Source: Hamiltosporidium magnivora
Lineage: Eukaryota > Microsporidia > Dubosqiidae
Reading direction: 5' to 3'
NCBI GenBank assembly: GCA_004325065.1
Contig: PITI01000025.1
Location: 1-33,539 of the forward strand
DNA: 33,539 nt
Shown here: positions 1 to 12,254 of the stretch, piece after piece
Layout: every line of letters starts with the position of its first letter
How positions within the stretch are numbered: position 1 is the stretch's first letter
Position numbers and translations under genes: made by a program
Notes under the pieces: model-generated
Seen by the model: only the letters and a program-made list of their open reading frames with translations
What the model was told of the DNA's origin: nothing
The model's database searches: none

Positions 1-1453
1 ATTCAAGAAGAAAGTTTCCAAATTAATTATAAATACTTGTAAAACTTTACTATTTGAATCCAAACTATAAAGAATAGGTTTTTGATCGTCAAAATAGAAA
101 CACTCATCAAAATAATCGCAATTCTTCGTTCCATTCTTTGTTAATTGGATTTCTTCTGTTTCATAAAAATGTAAAGCGATTGTCTTTTGTGTTAATATTA
201 CTTTAGATATTGAGAGAATATATAAAGCCCAAAATGTGAAATTTCTTTTTATATTAATTGCCTTTAACATTGCTTCACACATCATAACTTGCTACCTTTG
301 CAAATAAATTTTATTAAAGAATAACATTATCGAAATAAATGAGGATTTTCGATAAAATTGTATATAGAATTAATAAGAACAAATATCGTTCTTTTTATAT
401 TATTATCAAAAAATCAAAAAAAGATTATTTTATATTCTAATTAAATATTTTATTTTGCCATTCCGCTGTTAAGTAATGTGAAAGACTATAAGAGATGTAT
501 TGTCGCTAAATTGCACTGATATTTCGTTATCCAATTTACTTGTTTTTTCGACACTTTCATCAGCCTTTTACAATATCATCTATACACACATTGGGTATAT
601 ATTCTTACCAAAGTTTTTCGCGATTAAATTGTTATATTTTTCTTCTCCTCACATATTTTATTGTGTACTCTGTTAAATTATTAAATTAGAGAAAAATGCA
701 CTGATAAAACCGTATTAACTCAAAAGGTTGTTACAGCACGCCTATTTTTTGATGTTGATTTTTTAACTTTGTTTTGGTTTTTTTTATGTAATCATTTTTT
801 AAATTAAAATATAGAAAAAATTTCATTAATACAAAAAGATAAAATACCAGATATTATATAAAGTTAAAAAATATATAGGAAAATAGATTAGCATCACATG
901 AATACTCCAACTTGTATCAAGCTTCCATATGTTTTTCTTAATTAAAACATTCTGGATTATTTCGAATTCCATTAAATTTCTTAAATTTTTACACAAAAAA
1001 TGTTTCTATTTCATGAATTTATTTTTGTTTTCATGAAAAGCGAAATTATAGCTTTTTTTCAATCCATGAGATATAACCTCAGTGGCTTGATCTTCTAAAT
1101 TTTACATTTTTTGCAATGATATATTTTAGGAAGAAGCAAGAACTAGAGCCTCACTAATAATTACACACGCTATGCAAATTCATTTGTTAAAAAGGCATAT
1201 ATTATATGAATTTCTTAAAATTCACGCGTTATAGTTTTAACATAGATATCTATGTCTGAAAACTCTCTTTGTACATTTAGATATCTATACTTCATAGTTC
1301 TTCGTTCCAAAAATATTTTGACTATAATTAATAGGCAAAAAGCGTCCCATAAATCCTTAATTTTTGTTGAATGGCAAGTGTTCACTGGTCAAAACCCACC
1401 CTGATTTCCGAAACTAGGCCACATCTCTATTTGCCTTAAAATTTTGAATCAAA

Positions 1454-1645
1454 TTAACTTCTAGTTAAGATATATCTCGATAAGTTACATAGACTCCTAT
1501 ACGGGCAGTGAAATAACATATCAAAAAATTTAGCCTGCTGCTTAGTTCTCCTGTTTTTTAATATTATGTTTTCATATCTCTCGAGCGGTAGCATTCCAGC
1601 CCGAGAGAACAAAGTCAGAATCTGGGTTTTTACATAGTCATCCAT
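1454..1645 (-). pseudogene. Possible gene relic with GC-richer composition
   Basis: A 63-codon minus-strand frame lies in a stretch (about 1370-1645) clearly richer in G and C than its surroundings. On its 3' side another minus-strand frame continues with protein-like composition but is broken by stops, so the region may be an eroded gene or mobile-element fragment. I cannot name the family. The frame contains the hairpin described separately. It has no C-rich block next to its ATG, unlike the real genes here, so I do not call it a live gene. Confidence 0.2.
1577..1608. other. GC-rich hairpin
   Basis: TCTCTCGAGC (1577-1586) and GCCCGAGAGA (1599-1608) form a 10-bp stem with one A-C mismatch around a 12-nt loop. 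Such a GC-rich stem is unusual in this AT-rich setting. It may be a structural remnant of a mobile element or chance within a former coding region; no poly-T tract follows. Confidence 0.4.
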
Positions 1646-2721
1646 ATGATTTAAACCATGAGTTTGAGTTTCTTAATATAAAAATTATACGCGGCTTTTT
1701 AGAAAAGTAATCAACGTTTTATAGATCTTATTTTCTTTAAATAAATTTTCATTCAAAAACCTAAAATTTATGTGTTTTCATCTCACAAAAAAAGATAAAC
1801 CATAAGGTTTTTATCGATTTCTTCAAATAATTACGCAGAAGATTGTTTTTAATGTGTGATATATTCGTTCTTCACATAATATTACCTTCGGGATAAATTT
1901 TTAAGGTATTTTAAAGTCGTCTTTTTTTTTCACATTTCAAACGAATAGAAATTCAAACTAACCATCAAAAAATAGACAAAATCCACTGTATTTTATAGTT
2001 CTATTTACTCCCAACTTGTTCTTCCTTTGAATTTTAATATTTATTTAGGGGAAACTTATAAATTTGATTTTAATTACTTCTTTTTGTATTATGTACCAGG
2101 TAATTGTATTTCGTTTGTAATTTTGCCATTATCATTCATTTGCATTGTAAATATGAATCTCGGATGTTATTTAGATGTTTGAATGAATTTTATACAAATA
2201 ATTGGATTTTGTTACTTTTGTTCGCATATTTTACATCTGAATTTTCATTTTATAAATTTTTACAATACTTCGTTTATCTATAAATATTTTTATATTGGTC
2301 TTTACTATTAGATTTAAATTTGAAATAAGAGTCGAATTATTCTAGCAAAATCAAAGGATTAATTTTGAAAGCCTATTAAATACTCATTCACTGACCTATA
2401 TTCTTATTATATGAGTTATTCTTTGATATATAGCCTTCTTATCTATCTATAATTATATTATCTCGGCTAGAATAGCTTCAGTGATACTATACTGGTGTTT
2501 AACTTACAAATAAAGTTGTCTCTATAAAAAAATATGTTTCAAATGACTTATGTTTTTTTAAAGTAACAAATCTGAATTTTAACTTTTCATTCAAGGCTTA
2601 TTTTTTTATGTCTCATTCTTGATACTTCATATTCAATGTATCTTTTACCTCTCAGTGCTCGGGATGAACAAATAAAAGTTTTCCATTTTATTATAATCAT
2701 TGAAACTTAGCATTATAGGTA

Positions 2722-2850
2722 TTAGCCTATAGATCCAGTTGGTTTATATTCCACCAAAATGACCGCAGGTATTTTCAGACGAACTTTACACACTCATTGC
2801 CGAAAAATTATTTTTGGCTTGGTTATTCTATCACCATTTTCATCTCGTAT
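2722..2850 (+). repeat. Short dispersed repeat, copy 1
   Basis: This ~125-bp segment shares two blocks with segments at 21866-21990 and 24504-24612, all in the same orientation. The first block is GGTTTATATTCCACCAAAAT and the second is CACACTCATTGCC, followed by a looser T-rich tail. The matching lead-in (TTAGCC...CCAG here, TTGGCT...CCCAG in copy 2) puts the left edge near 2722. The copies have diverged by substitutions and small indels, so edges are approximate. A short open frame starting at 2759 inside it is not conserved in the other copies. This is likely an old non-autonomous mobile element or a fragment of a larger one. Confidence 0.55.
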
Positions 2851-5800
2851 TATAGAAAATGTATCATGTAAATCGTTAAAATTATTCGTTAAAAACATGG
2901 CTTACTATTATATAAAACAAATTTTTTTAGACGTACCTTATTATTAATTTATGAACATATCTGAGTATATTTATATACTCTGATATATTCCAAATACATC
3001 TTATATGCCACCAAAAAAAATCAAGATCTAAACTGTGTGAAACACCAAAGAACTGCAAACAATATGATGCAGTTAAATCGCATAATAAACTATATTTGTT
3101 TATGTTCTTGGATATATCCTAACTTAGTAAAAGTTATTATGGGCTTTAAAACAGTAAAGGTATAAAAAAATACTTGAATATGGAGCTAAATTGATATTTG
3201 GACTGCTTTAAATATACTTCTTAATTTTGTAATTGGTTCAATAAATATCAGAAAAGCATACACATTCCTAGAACATGCATCCATTGATATGCTTTATCTA
3301 TGAAGATTTTATCTTCATTATTTACATTTCCCCTTTGGTCATGGGCTTCAACGAATGTAAGAAAATTTTAAATCTGGGTGCTAATCGATTTTCCAATAAA
3401 ACATATAAGCGTTTAGATGTTTAATACTTTTACAATATATTAAACTGGTTTTGAAAATCTTTTTACAGCTTTTTTCTGTACAAACTAATACTTTGTCAAT
3501 AACAAAGTAAGAAACTTATAATTATCTGTGCTCTAGATACCTTTAAATATGCGAAAATAATGACACCGAACAATATTTAGTCCATAGAATAATTACTGGC
3601 ATTTTAAATCGTTAGTTATAATGTGTTTGATATTCCATGAAAATATCTCTCTGTGAATTAATCGGATATTGTTGCAAAAAAAAGCTTGAAATGGCGTTTT
3701 GAAAACTCGAAATCAAAACAACAAGTTTACGACAATTTAAATTTTAGAATCATGTTTAATCATGATTATTATACAAATATAAATTTATTCATTGCTGGAA
3801 AACAAAAATTGAACCATATATTTTAATTAAAGATTATTAAAAAAGTCTTAGTTTTAATTTTTTGTATAAATATCTTTGCTATGATGTTTATATAGTAAAA
3901 TCTCTGATACTAAAAGAATATTACCGAAGAAAATCATCCTGATATCGATTTATGCTTGATGAAACAAAATTATTTATCAGCGCTTTAACTTTGTAAAACA
4001 ACTCTTAGCAATTAATATTATATAAACCCGAGGTCTATAACATAAAAAAGCTGTTATTAAAAAAAGATTTTAATTATTGTTCTTTCAATGATAATAATAA
4101 GCTTCGTTATTCATGGTATCAAGTACTTTGTATATTTTATCACAAAAAAAATATTGTCTTTAAACGTCCTGATAAAAAAATAAACATTAATTCATGTGAA
4201 TCCGGCCGACTCATTTTAAGGCAGGTAATTTTTCCTTTGTTTAGGGAATTCTATATATAATTAAAGGCTTGCATGTTGAAATCGGCGAAAATGGCTGGTA
4301 ATAATGCATTAGTTAATATAAAATCTATTTGTTTTTTTTAGAAATGATTTATCCTACAATAAAATTTGTAGGTTACAAAGAGAAGGTTAGAATTTAGTCT
4401 CTTGTGAACTAATTTATTTAACTTAATATTACATTGCTAGAAATATTCAATAAAAATAAGATAACATGCACCAAGCTTATATAAGATAACAATAAATGCT
4501 ACCCGAAAATACTTCACTATAAAATGCAAATGAAAACTGAACATTTAAAATCGGCTAGAAAGAAGAGAATTTTTAATTACGAAAAGCAGATTTTGGTGAA
4601 TATGTATGGAGTAAAAAATGCAACTGCGGCATAGAAAAACCAATAAGAACAAAACCTCTATATCCAAACGCATATATATATTTGAGTTATTAAACTAAAA
4701 CAATCATTTTTGTGTGTATTTTACAGTAAATATGTTTCAAAACAAAATTAGAATTTATCTATCAAAAGAACGAAGGAAATCACTAAAAGAATATTTAAAG
4801 AGCAATTATTAAGAGATCTTTTGTTGATTCTCATATTTAGGCGTATAAGAATTTACCAGACCAGGTTATATTAAGACACTGACTCCTAAAATTATATTCA
4901 GAAATTAATCTTATGAATCTTCTCCGTTGATAGCCTATTTTGTTAAGCCTTTAAATTCAAGTTATTCTTGGCTTATGGCTCAGAATGCAAAATATTGTTT
5001 ACTATCCATATAAGTTAAAATTTACAAATATAAACCGATAAAATTAACCTTTATTCAAAAGAAATTATCTTTTTTGGGAATTCTGAGTATTTTTTAGAAT
5101 TACAGAATAATATAGAATTTCAATAAAAACATGTAATTAAATTAAAACTGTTAAAGCAAAGCTTCTGTTATAATTTACGACTCTGTAAGCATCTTAACTT
5201 TTAAAAACCTGTCTAATATATGTATATTAAAGAAATCTTCATTAATCTTCGATATATGTGCATTATTTAAATCAGGGGATAGCAGATTTAGACTATACAA
5301 TGTCTGTAATTTTTATAAAAAAGAATCTAAATATTTATGAAGAACGTTAGATAGTATAACAAACTTCGAAATATATTTCCAATAATTCTAGACAATATAT
5401 AATAGTGGATCAAATATATGATTTTAAAATTTTGAAATATAAAAAAATAATGTTGCTGGTATTCAGAAAATCAAAAATACAATATTCTTTCAATAGTAAT
5501 TAATATTTCATCATGTCTAATATATGATGAATTATAAATCTAAAAAATATCAGAGATATCAATAGAAAAATTTATAACGAATAAAAAACAAAAATTACAA
5601 TTAAGATTATATTCACTCGATTCAAAAATTTATAAGTGTTCGAGATGTCTCGAAATGGCTGAAGAATTAACAACATTAGCCAAGCGTAAAATCGGTTTTC
5701 TGTATCATTAAAATAAGAATTTATTCTAAGAGAACGATAGAAGACATCACCTGGTAAGAAGTCTGCTATTTCGGTATAGTATTCGAAATTGAAGAAAAAA

Positions 5801-6715
5801 ACAAGAGATGACTATATTGAAAGACATAGTGAAGTGGTTTGGTTTATCTAGTACTTTTCAAAAACTATTAATTTGGGTTTCTAAACAAACTAAACATCAT
5901 CATATTCAAAAAATCCTTGGAATTCAGTACAATAGCCTAAATGACACTAGAATAAAAGCTGGTTCCTAAATTCGAAATAGTAGACACGATATATTGTTTC
6001 AAATAAAAAACTAAACAAGTTCAATAACCATATTTGGGTTTTTTTCCCAAAATGCCATTGAATTTTTGAAACAGTAAACCCAGTATTACAATTCATTAGC
6101 CAAACTGCCACATATTATATATATGTGATTTGGAAACTATCTCTGTTGAATTATTATGAAATCTTTTTAAATTTATACCTCAATATGAACTTTAAAAAGT
6201 ACCACTTATTATCAAAAATCGATTCGCATTTTTGTTCTATTACTAGAAACTCGTTGAAATTTTCTTTAAATTGTGGTAGAAAAATATTCAAGACTACACA
6301 CTGAAACCATCTGCTAAATAGTGCAGCCAAAATTAATATGAAGAGCTGATGGGTCTTGAAATTTTTTACCACTGATTTACATACAAAGCAATATTAAAGA
6401 AAGTGTTGAACGGGAAAGACTATAATATTGTATTTCTAATTGATAAAAAATACGACCAAAAGTAGTACAAGAGCCAAAATTTAAGGAAATTTTTATAAAA
6501 AAAAATGATTTTTCAAAAGATAATGAGATGGAATTAGTATAAAAAATATAACGGTAAATAAATCAGCAAAAATGGATTTTTGTATGACTAAGAAGCTATT
6601 ATATCACCAATACAATGATCGCTAGAAATATTACATAATAAATTGGCAATTCAATAAACAAGTAAAAATCAGAATTTTTTTTACAAACCTAGAACCATTT
6701 AAATAATTTTTTTTT

Positions 6716-6723
6716 CCTAACCT
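6716..6723 (+). promoter_or_regulatory. Start-proximal C-rich motif (CCTAACCT)
   Basis: Two CC doublets directly precede the ATG at 6724, after a run of T. This fits the microsporidian CCC-like motif found immediately upstream of many start codons and supports this start. Confidence 0.5.
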
Positions 6724-7410
6724 ATGAAATTAGAAATAAAAGATGTTAAATTCTTTGTAGCAATTCTCAAATCTTTTAATTCAAAAAATAAAATTACTTT
6801 CAAATTTAGCAACGAAACACTAGAAATTTCTGCTATTAATAATCTAAGACAATATATTATTTTAGAAAATATTATTTTTAACTATATTGACTATAGAGAT
6901 ATAATTTTCACAATTGATCATAGTCTTTTACTTTCGTATATAAATCATTTCAAAAAAAATCTTTGCCTTTATATCGATAATAATTTAAATTTAACAACCA
7001 AAAGCGAGAATTATTCTTTATTTGTAAAAATTCCTTTTATAGATTTACTGGACAATGAATATAAATTTGTTGAAGATTCTAAAATAAAATTTATTTTAAA
7101 ACCAGAACAATCCAAGATACTTGCAATGTTTAAGGGAATTGTAACCTATAGTCTTGAAAATATGAATCTTATTATAAGGAGAGAAGTGGAGGAAAGTAAT
7201 GAAAGAATAGTGATAAATGATATTGAAATTATAGAATCAAACTATTTATATTTCAAATGTTTAAATAATTGGGCAAATATATTTGAAGAGTTGTTTGGTT
7301 TTATCGAAGGAACACTTTTTTCTTTTAATGAAAATATTCTTTCAATTCAATTTCTTTTTAAAAAATATGAAAATACTTATTTGGAAATTCAAATACCTAG
7401 AAGTTTATAA
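6724..7410 (+). CDS. Sliding-clamp-like protein, possible 9-1-1 (Hus1/Rad9-type) subunit
   Basis: This 228-residue protein has the alternating strand/helix pattern of a PCNA-fold clamp, and I judge it closest to the checkpoint clamp subunits Hus1 or Rad9. The N-terminus (1-60: KxxxFxxILKSF, then ITFKF, then LEISAINNLRQYIIL) matches the first clamp half. Residues 62-108 (TIDHSLLLSYINHF, then LFVKIPFID) resemble the centre of Hus1. The last 50 residues (FKCLNNWANIFEELFGF, then FSFNENILSIQF, ending LEIQIP) resemble the Hus1 C-terminus, which also ends in an aromatic/aliphatic strand plus IP. It is shorter than typical Hus1 (about 280) and PCNA (about 260). A 9-1-1 clamp would load at damaged DNA and signal to the checkpoint kinase. 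The family call rests on pattern only. The alternatives are Rad1, a divergent PCNA, or an unrelated protein. The coding region itself is convincing. Confidence 0.45.
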   Translation: MKLEIKDVKFFVAILKSFNSKNKITFKFSNETLEISAINNLRQYIILENIIFNYIDYRDIIFTIDHSLLLSYINHFKKNLCLYIDNNLNLTTKSENYSLFVKIPFIDLLDNEYKFVEDSKIKFILKPEQSKILAMFKGIVTYSLENMNLIIRREVEESNERIVINDIEIIESNYLYFKCLNNWANIFEELFGFIEGTLFSFNENILSIQFLFKKYENTYLEIQIPRSL

Positions 7411-7912
7411 ATAAAAATTATTTATGTATTTATTTTTAGTTCGATAAATAGTTTTTTTGTATTGCTTTCATTTAAATCGTACTTTGTGGTTTTTCGCGTT
7501 AAATTTCTCTCAATTTTTGTAAGTAAATGTCTTAATTAAACCAAAAAGATATTAAAAATTTTGATTGAATAAAATATTGGATAATATGAATATTTATAGA
7601 AAAAGACTGGATTTCTGTACACTAATTTATGATATCATGGATAATTGAATTGTAATTTGGAAATGAATTAGAATCATTGGTTTATTTGGAATTTCTAATC
7701 TGTATGATACAAATTAATTTATTATAGTATTTTAAAATATTCGAATTAATTCCCTCAATAAACATTTACATGTAACATAATTTGTACAATAAAGTTATTT
7801 AAAAAAAAAGAGATTTAAACTTATGTCTAAAAATAGAATTGTATTATAAAAGTATAAATATTTTTAATAAGGATATTTCATAAAAATTAATCTGAGTCCT
7901 GTCTCCACATTT
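7411..7912. other. Intergenic region between convergent genes
   Basis: AT-rich spacer between the 3' ends of the clamp-like gene and the secreted LRR gene. AATAAA-type sequences occur at both ends and could serve as polyadenylation signals. Nothing else is seen. Confidence 0.5.
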
Positions 7913-10114
7913 TTAAGCTATAATATATTCATTTTCAATAAAGAAAGTTCGTTTAGATACTTTACTTTGAATCAAACTAAGTATTTCTTGATCAGTTAAA
8001 TAACTATTAAAAAGAATTAATTCTTGCAAATTCAATGTTTTGGAAAATCTCAAAATTTGTACAATAAAATTTTGTCTTTGCCGAGAGAATATAGTTAATG
8101 AAAGGTATTTAAGATTTTTGAATAGAAATATATTATTTATGTCCTCGTCTTTTATTTTTGTAAATCTAAGATCTAAACTCATCATGGTTTTGTTCCATAA
8201 ATCTATATTAAATAGATTAGATTCTACTTTATCCAAATTACATTTTATCAAGCCTAAAAACTGAAGGTTATTGAATTTTTTCAATATTAAAATATCATTG
8301 TTGCCAAAAGTTGCAGCTGATATTTTTAAATACTGCAGAGTATAGAAAAATAAAACTCCATCTAATTTAAGAAAATCGTTTTGTTTAAAAAAAGTATTTT
8401 CCATAGTTAATTTTTCCAAACAATTAAATTCTTTCAATGTGTTCACATATCTTAGTATAGAAAGTGAAAAAGGTATTTTTATTTCTTTTATTTTGTAAAA
8501 TACATTGTTCATATCTACCGGTTTAGTTAAAAAATGAAAGAAAAATATTTCTGAAATAATTATTTTTCTTAAATTATTCATTTTGTACATCAAAACATTT
8601 CCTAAATAAAAACTCTTGATTCCAGTTAGATTTATCTTTTTTAAATTGCCTAGATTAATGTTGGTGGGTAATTGAGACATTATAACCGCAAAAGAAATAT
8701 TTAAAGATTCGAGGTTTTTTATTGCTTCCAAATAAATGAAAAAAGAATATTCGATTGTATTTCTGCAAAAATTTAATTTTCTTATACATAATGGAATATT
8801 TAAAGTAAAAAAAATTTCTTGTGATTTTTCAAATCTGCAAGACTTAAAACTAATTTTACTAAGATTCATCTTCGATATTAGTTTTAAAGTATTTCGTGAG
8901 ATATACATATCATTGAGTTTTAAAATTTCTAACTCTTTTGAAGTTTCAAGAGTTTTTTTCAGAAATAATTCTGAATTTTTTTTACAAAAACTAATTTCTA
9001 GCGATTTAATCTTTCTAAATTTGGAAATGCAATTACATGTTTTTTTAGAAATATTTATTTTCTCTAATCTTATATGAGTTATTTCATCACTATAACCATA
9101 TTTTTCAATTAAAATAAATATTTTAAATATATCTGGGCAGCTATATGAAGTTCTAAAATTATTTTTGATTGAAAGAAGAGATTTTCTTTCGAATATATGT
9201 GTTATTCTGTCAAAGGGACAGTCTGTTAAGATAGATATTTTCTTTATATGACAAAGAATAATAGTATGAACTATGGAATTTATTAGCGTATCTTTATCTT
9301 TCTTATCAAACATACTAATCTTAAGAATTGCATTTTTGGTGACAACGAATTCAACAGACTCGGAAAATACAGCTTGTTTTTTGAAAGAGTCATCTATTAA
9401 ATTCATATAATTGTTATCGATGACCAGAAAATCTTTGTTGATTAAAATATCTAAATTTTTTCCGGTGATTATATTTCGTATAAAATATATAAACTCGTGT
9501 ATATATCTTTGATATATTATAAGTTTCTTATAATAATCAAAGAAATCCGAATAAAGTGTATATCTTTTAAATTTAATCTCGTAAATTTTCTTAACTATTT
9601 TTTTCTCGAAATATTTGTCGATCGGATTCAAAAAATCGATTAAATGTAATATTTGAAAAATATCTCCAATATTTATTCGCTTTTTAAGATTATTTTCGGT
9701 ATCTGAACAAATTTTCATAAACAGTGTAAAGTTTTTATATGAAACAATGTTGCCGATATAAATTTCATTTGAAGTTTTGTATTTTTTCAATAATAAAATG
9801 TCTAGGTATTCAAATTTAACCGAAAAATCAGTTGGATAATTCAAAGTAACCTTTTTTAATTCGCAAATTATAAATTCATCTTCATTATAAATTTCGTTTG
9901 AAAGAATCTTTTTATGATTTATAGAAAGTAATTTGCCATATAAATCGAATTTTCCATATATTTTCTGATTATCAGATTGTTTGAAAATTTTTTTGAAAGT
10001 TGATTTGACCTCTTTTTCCAGTAAAAATGATATTTGAATATCAGATGTGGATATTTCTCTAACAAAAAAGAAATATAAGAACAAAAAATTTTTAATGAAT
10101 ACAAATGATTTCAT
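7913..10114 (-). CDS. Secreted leucine-rich-repeat protein with BTB/Skp1-like N-terminal domain (divergent member)
   Basis: A 733-residue protein. Residues 1-24 are a signal peptide (KNFLFLYFFFVREIS after MKSFVFI). A short strand (DIQISF, 25-30) follows. Residues 97-178 contain a strand NEIYIG, a helix YKNFTLFMKI, then INIGDIFQILHLIDFL and a basic helix. This order resembles the second half of a BTB/Skp1 fold, where Skp1 has a strand, a helix and then an 'LFELILAANYLDIKGL' helix pair. A helical linker with a cysteine or two leads to irregular LRRs from about 344 to the end, with repeated L/I-x-x-L-x-L units (LKSLEISF, LEILKLNDMYIS, LESLNISF, LQYLKIS, LMSLDLRFTKI, LKYLSL, LQELIL). The same layout occurs in the two tandem LRR genes at 27.5 and 31.2 kb, but sequence identity to them is low. 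It is probably secreted; a host-facing role is inference. TCCTT sits 3 nt before the ATG. Confidence 0.85.
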   Translation of the reverse strand: MKSFVFIKNFLFLYFFFVREISTSDIQISFLLEKEVKSTFKKIFKQSDNQKIYGKFDLYGKLLSINHKKILSNEIYNEDEFIICELKKVTLNYPTDFSVKFEYLDILLLKKYKTSNEIYIGNIVSYKNFTLFMKICSDTENNLKKRINIGDIFQILHLIDFLNPIDKYFEKKIVKKIYEIKFKRYTLYSDFFDYYKKLIIYQRYIHEFIYFIRNIITGKNLDILINKDFLVIDNNYMNLIDDSFKKQAVFSESVEFVVTKNAILKISMFDKKDKDTLINSIVHTIILCHIKKISILTDCPFDRITHIFERKSLLSIKNNFRTSYSCPDIFKIFILIEKYGYSDEITHIRLEKINISKKTCNCISKFRKIKSLEISFCKKNSELFLKKTLETSKELEILKLNDMYISRNTLKLISKMNLSKISFKSCRFEKSQEIFFTLNIPLCIRKLNFCRNTIEYSFFIYLEAIKNLESLNISFAVIMSQLPTNINLGNLKKINLTGIKSFYLGNVLMYKMNNLRKIIISEIFFFHFLTKPVDMNNVFYKIKEIKIPFSLSILRYVNTLKEFNCLEKLTMENTFFKQNDFLKLDGVLFFYTLQYLKISAATFGNNDILILKKFNNLQFLGLIKCNLDKVESNLFNIDLWNKTMMSLDLRFTKIKDEDINNIFLFKNLKYLSLTIFSRQRQNFIVQILRFSKTLNLQELILFNSYLTDQEILSLIQSKVSKRTFFIENEYIIA

Positions 10115-12254
10115 TACAAGGATTTTTATATGAGTTTTTCCATTTATAGAGTTAAAAATTGGTTAAATTAATTTGAAAAAAATAATATATCTCAAAAAGA
10201 ATAAATTATGATATTTCTTATTTAAAAATATATATTAAAGTAATACCAATCAAAAATTAAATATGTCTACTATCTAGAATACTTTTAAACAAAATAACAT
10301 TTCTTTTATTTAAAATTATAATTAATTAAGATTTATAGTGTTAAACACTTTTTTAATACGAAATCTTAAAATGTTAAATACGAGAATTTGTAAATCAAAA
10401 TATCATAAGTTATAAAAGAAAATTTCAAAAGGTGGTTTTGAGAACTTTGACAAAAAAGATCAGAAATGAAAATTTGTTTTTAATTATAAAAAATTTACTA
10501 ATTTTCTTACAATAACTTTGAAATGTATTTTTAAAATATAGACAAAAATTTTTAAAAAAATTATAACTAAATTAAAAACGAATATTAAAATTATCTCAAA
10601 ATTAATTTAAATTTTTACGGATAAATTATTTAAAAAAATACAAAAAACTTGTCTATTTAATATAAAAATAGTATAATTCACTCAATATGTTACTATATTC
10701 AAATGATTTACTATCGAGGTATTTGCTTGAAAGTTTTTTTTGTTTTATCTCTGCTTTCTGGAAAATTTTACTCGTGTTTTGAAGTATGCGCTTTTATATT
10801 TTGTGTTAGTGCCCTCTTTTTAGTCGATATATTCACATTTGTGAATAAATATTTTGGGTCTGTACTATCTTACATATAATTTCTAATACGTTTATACAAG
10901 AGTGATTGGGTTCTATCTGAACTATTTTAACTTGTATGGCATATTTTATGTTCTTTCTGCAAACCTCATTAACTTTTTTCTAACGAAAATCACCTTTATC
11001 AACAGAATTTCTTTTTCAGCATTCTGATATTACATTTAAATAAATGCTTTTATTCTTACTAATATTCAGCTTTTAAAGATTCCTCTTATATGCCGTTGAT
11101 GATAACAACACAATTATATGAAGAAATCATATGCTACTAAATTTAAATTTAAAAGAAACTTTTCATTAAAAATTAAATTCGAAGTTTTTAAAAGCAATGC
11201 CTTAGGAAGTTTGTAAGTAATTCGGATTTCCTAAATTTTTTTATCATTGATTTGTGATACAAAATAATTGCTAATTTATGATTACTAAATAGGAAATGTG
11301 TTTTTTCTCATTATTATTTATTACGTTTAAAGAAATCACTATAACGACTAATTCCCGATTCTTGTTTGATTAAAAGGTATATGTAACCCAAAACACAGGT
11401 GCCAAAGATCCTTTTAATGTCATTTAATAGTGTCAGATTTATTTTTGTGTCTGCTTGATTTCATGTTATTGGGTTTTAACTGATATAATACAATTGATGA
11501 AGCCTTCTTTTTTCCTCTGAAATAGATTACTATTAAAAAAACACAAAGAAATTGTCATTTAGCAGCATATGCTATCCTTTTTAGCCTATTTCACAGAAAT
11601 ATAAATTTCAATGTTTGTAATGAATATACATTTGAACCATGATTTTAACCTATTAATATATATTTGCAAATTTCTTTTGCTCCATAATTGTTTTTGTTTC
11701 TCTATTTTAAAATATTTTGTCTTGAATAAAGTTTTCAAAAAGCTCGTGTTATTCGCTATTTTCTAAGATTAGAATTGCTTGAATCCCATTTTTTTAATTC
11801 TTTCAGAAGTTTCTAAAAGTTGAATTGGTATATAATCATTTAGTAAGGTCATAATATATGAATATTCTCGGGAACTACTTTAGATAGATATTGAGCCATT
11901 TGTATTTACTTAAGAGTTTCTTAATTCGTATCTATACGCTCACTACCCTATCATTCAATAAAAAAAGTCAGACAATAAATCCGTAATTTGCACAGGATAG
12001 TTCATAAAACAGTATTTAATATTATTGATTTGAAAAAAATAAATTTCTATAATTCCATTTGACACGACATAATTTTTATGCTTTGAAATTTTACATCTAA
12101 ATTTTAGAAAATATGTGTTAGAATTTTCTTTGCTTGTTTTTGAAATCTCATAATATCTATAAATATATATTCAAATTGAAGTGTAGAATATTCGTCGTGC
12201 TGGTTCCTACGATTTTGTTTTATCTTAAAATAACTAATGGTTTTCTTGATATCT
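10115..12254. other. Gene-free region upstream of the LRR gene
   Basis: AT-rich, with stops in all frames and mostly T-rich on the given strand from about 10.7 kb. I see no gene, RNA or repeat that I can support apart from the motif just upstream of the LRR start. Confidence 0.5.
10118..10122 (-). promoter_or_regulatory. Start-proximal motif (TCCTT on the minus strand)
   Basis: On the minus strand TCCTT lies 3 nt before the ATG at 10114-10112. It resembles the TCCT seen before the SAC gene and fits the short-leader, C-rich start context of the other genes. Confidence 0.35.

Larger units (their letters stand above)
1..6723. other. Gene-poor decayed intergenic DNA
   Basis: No open frame here is long enough, or has enough protein-like composition, to call as a gene. 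Stop codons are dense in all frames. The first ~2.8 kb tends to be T-rich on the given strand and about 2.95-6.7 kb tends to be A-rich. In the real genes of this window the coding strand is A-rich, so this skew may be a leftover of genes that once ran on the minus strand and then the plus strand (inference). Two things stand out: a GC-richer block at about 1370-1645 and a dispersed repeat copy at 2722-2850. A 72-codon frame on the minus strand at 6154-6372 has a hydrophobic start but no supporting signal. Confidence 0.6.

Noticed and set aside
2759..2947. Plus-strand 62-codon frame
   Set aside because: Starts inside the short dispersed repeat; the ATG context is part of the repeat and the frame is not kept in other copies.
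6154..6372. Minus-strand 72-codon frame with a hydrophobic N-terminus
   Set aside because: No C-rich start signal, no recognisable domain, and length within chance for this composition; a tiny membrane protein cannot be fully excluded.
8040..9077. Plus-strand frames of 74 and 113 codons
   Set aside because: They lie inside the minus-strand secreted LRR gene, which has signal peptide and clear LRRs; these are shadows.
9919..10104. Second minus-strand frame of 61 codons
   Set aside because: Out-of-frame shadow at the 5' end of the LRR gene.
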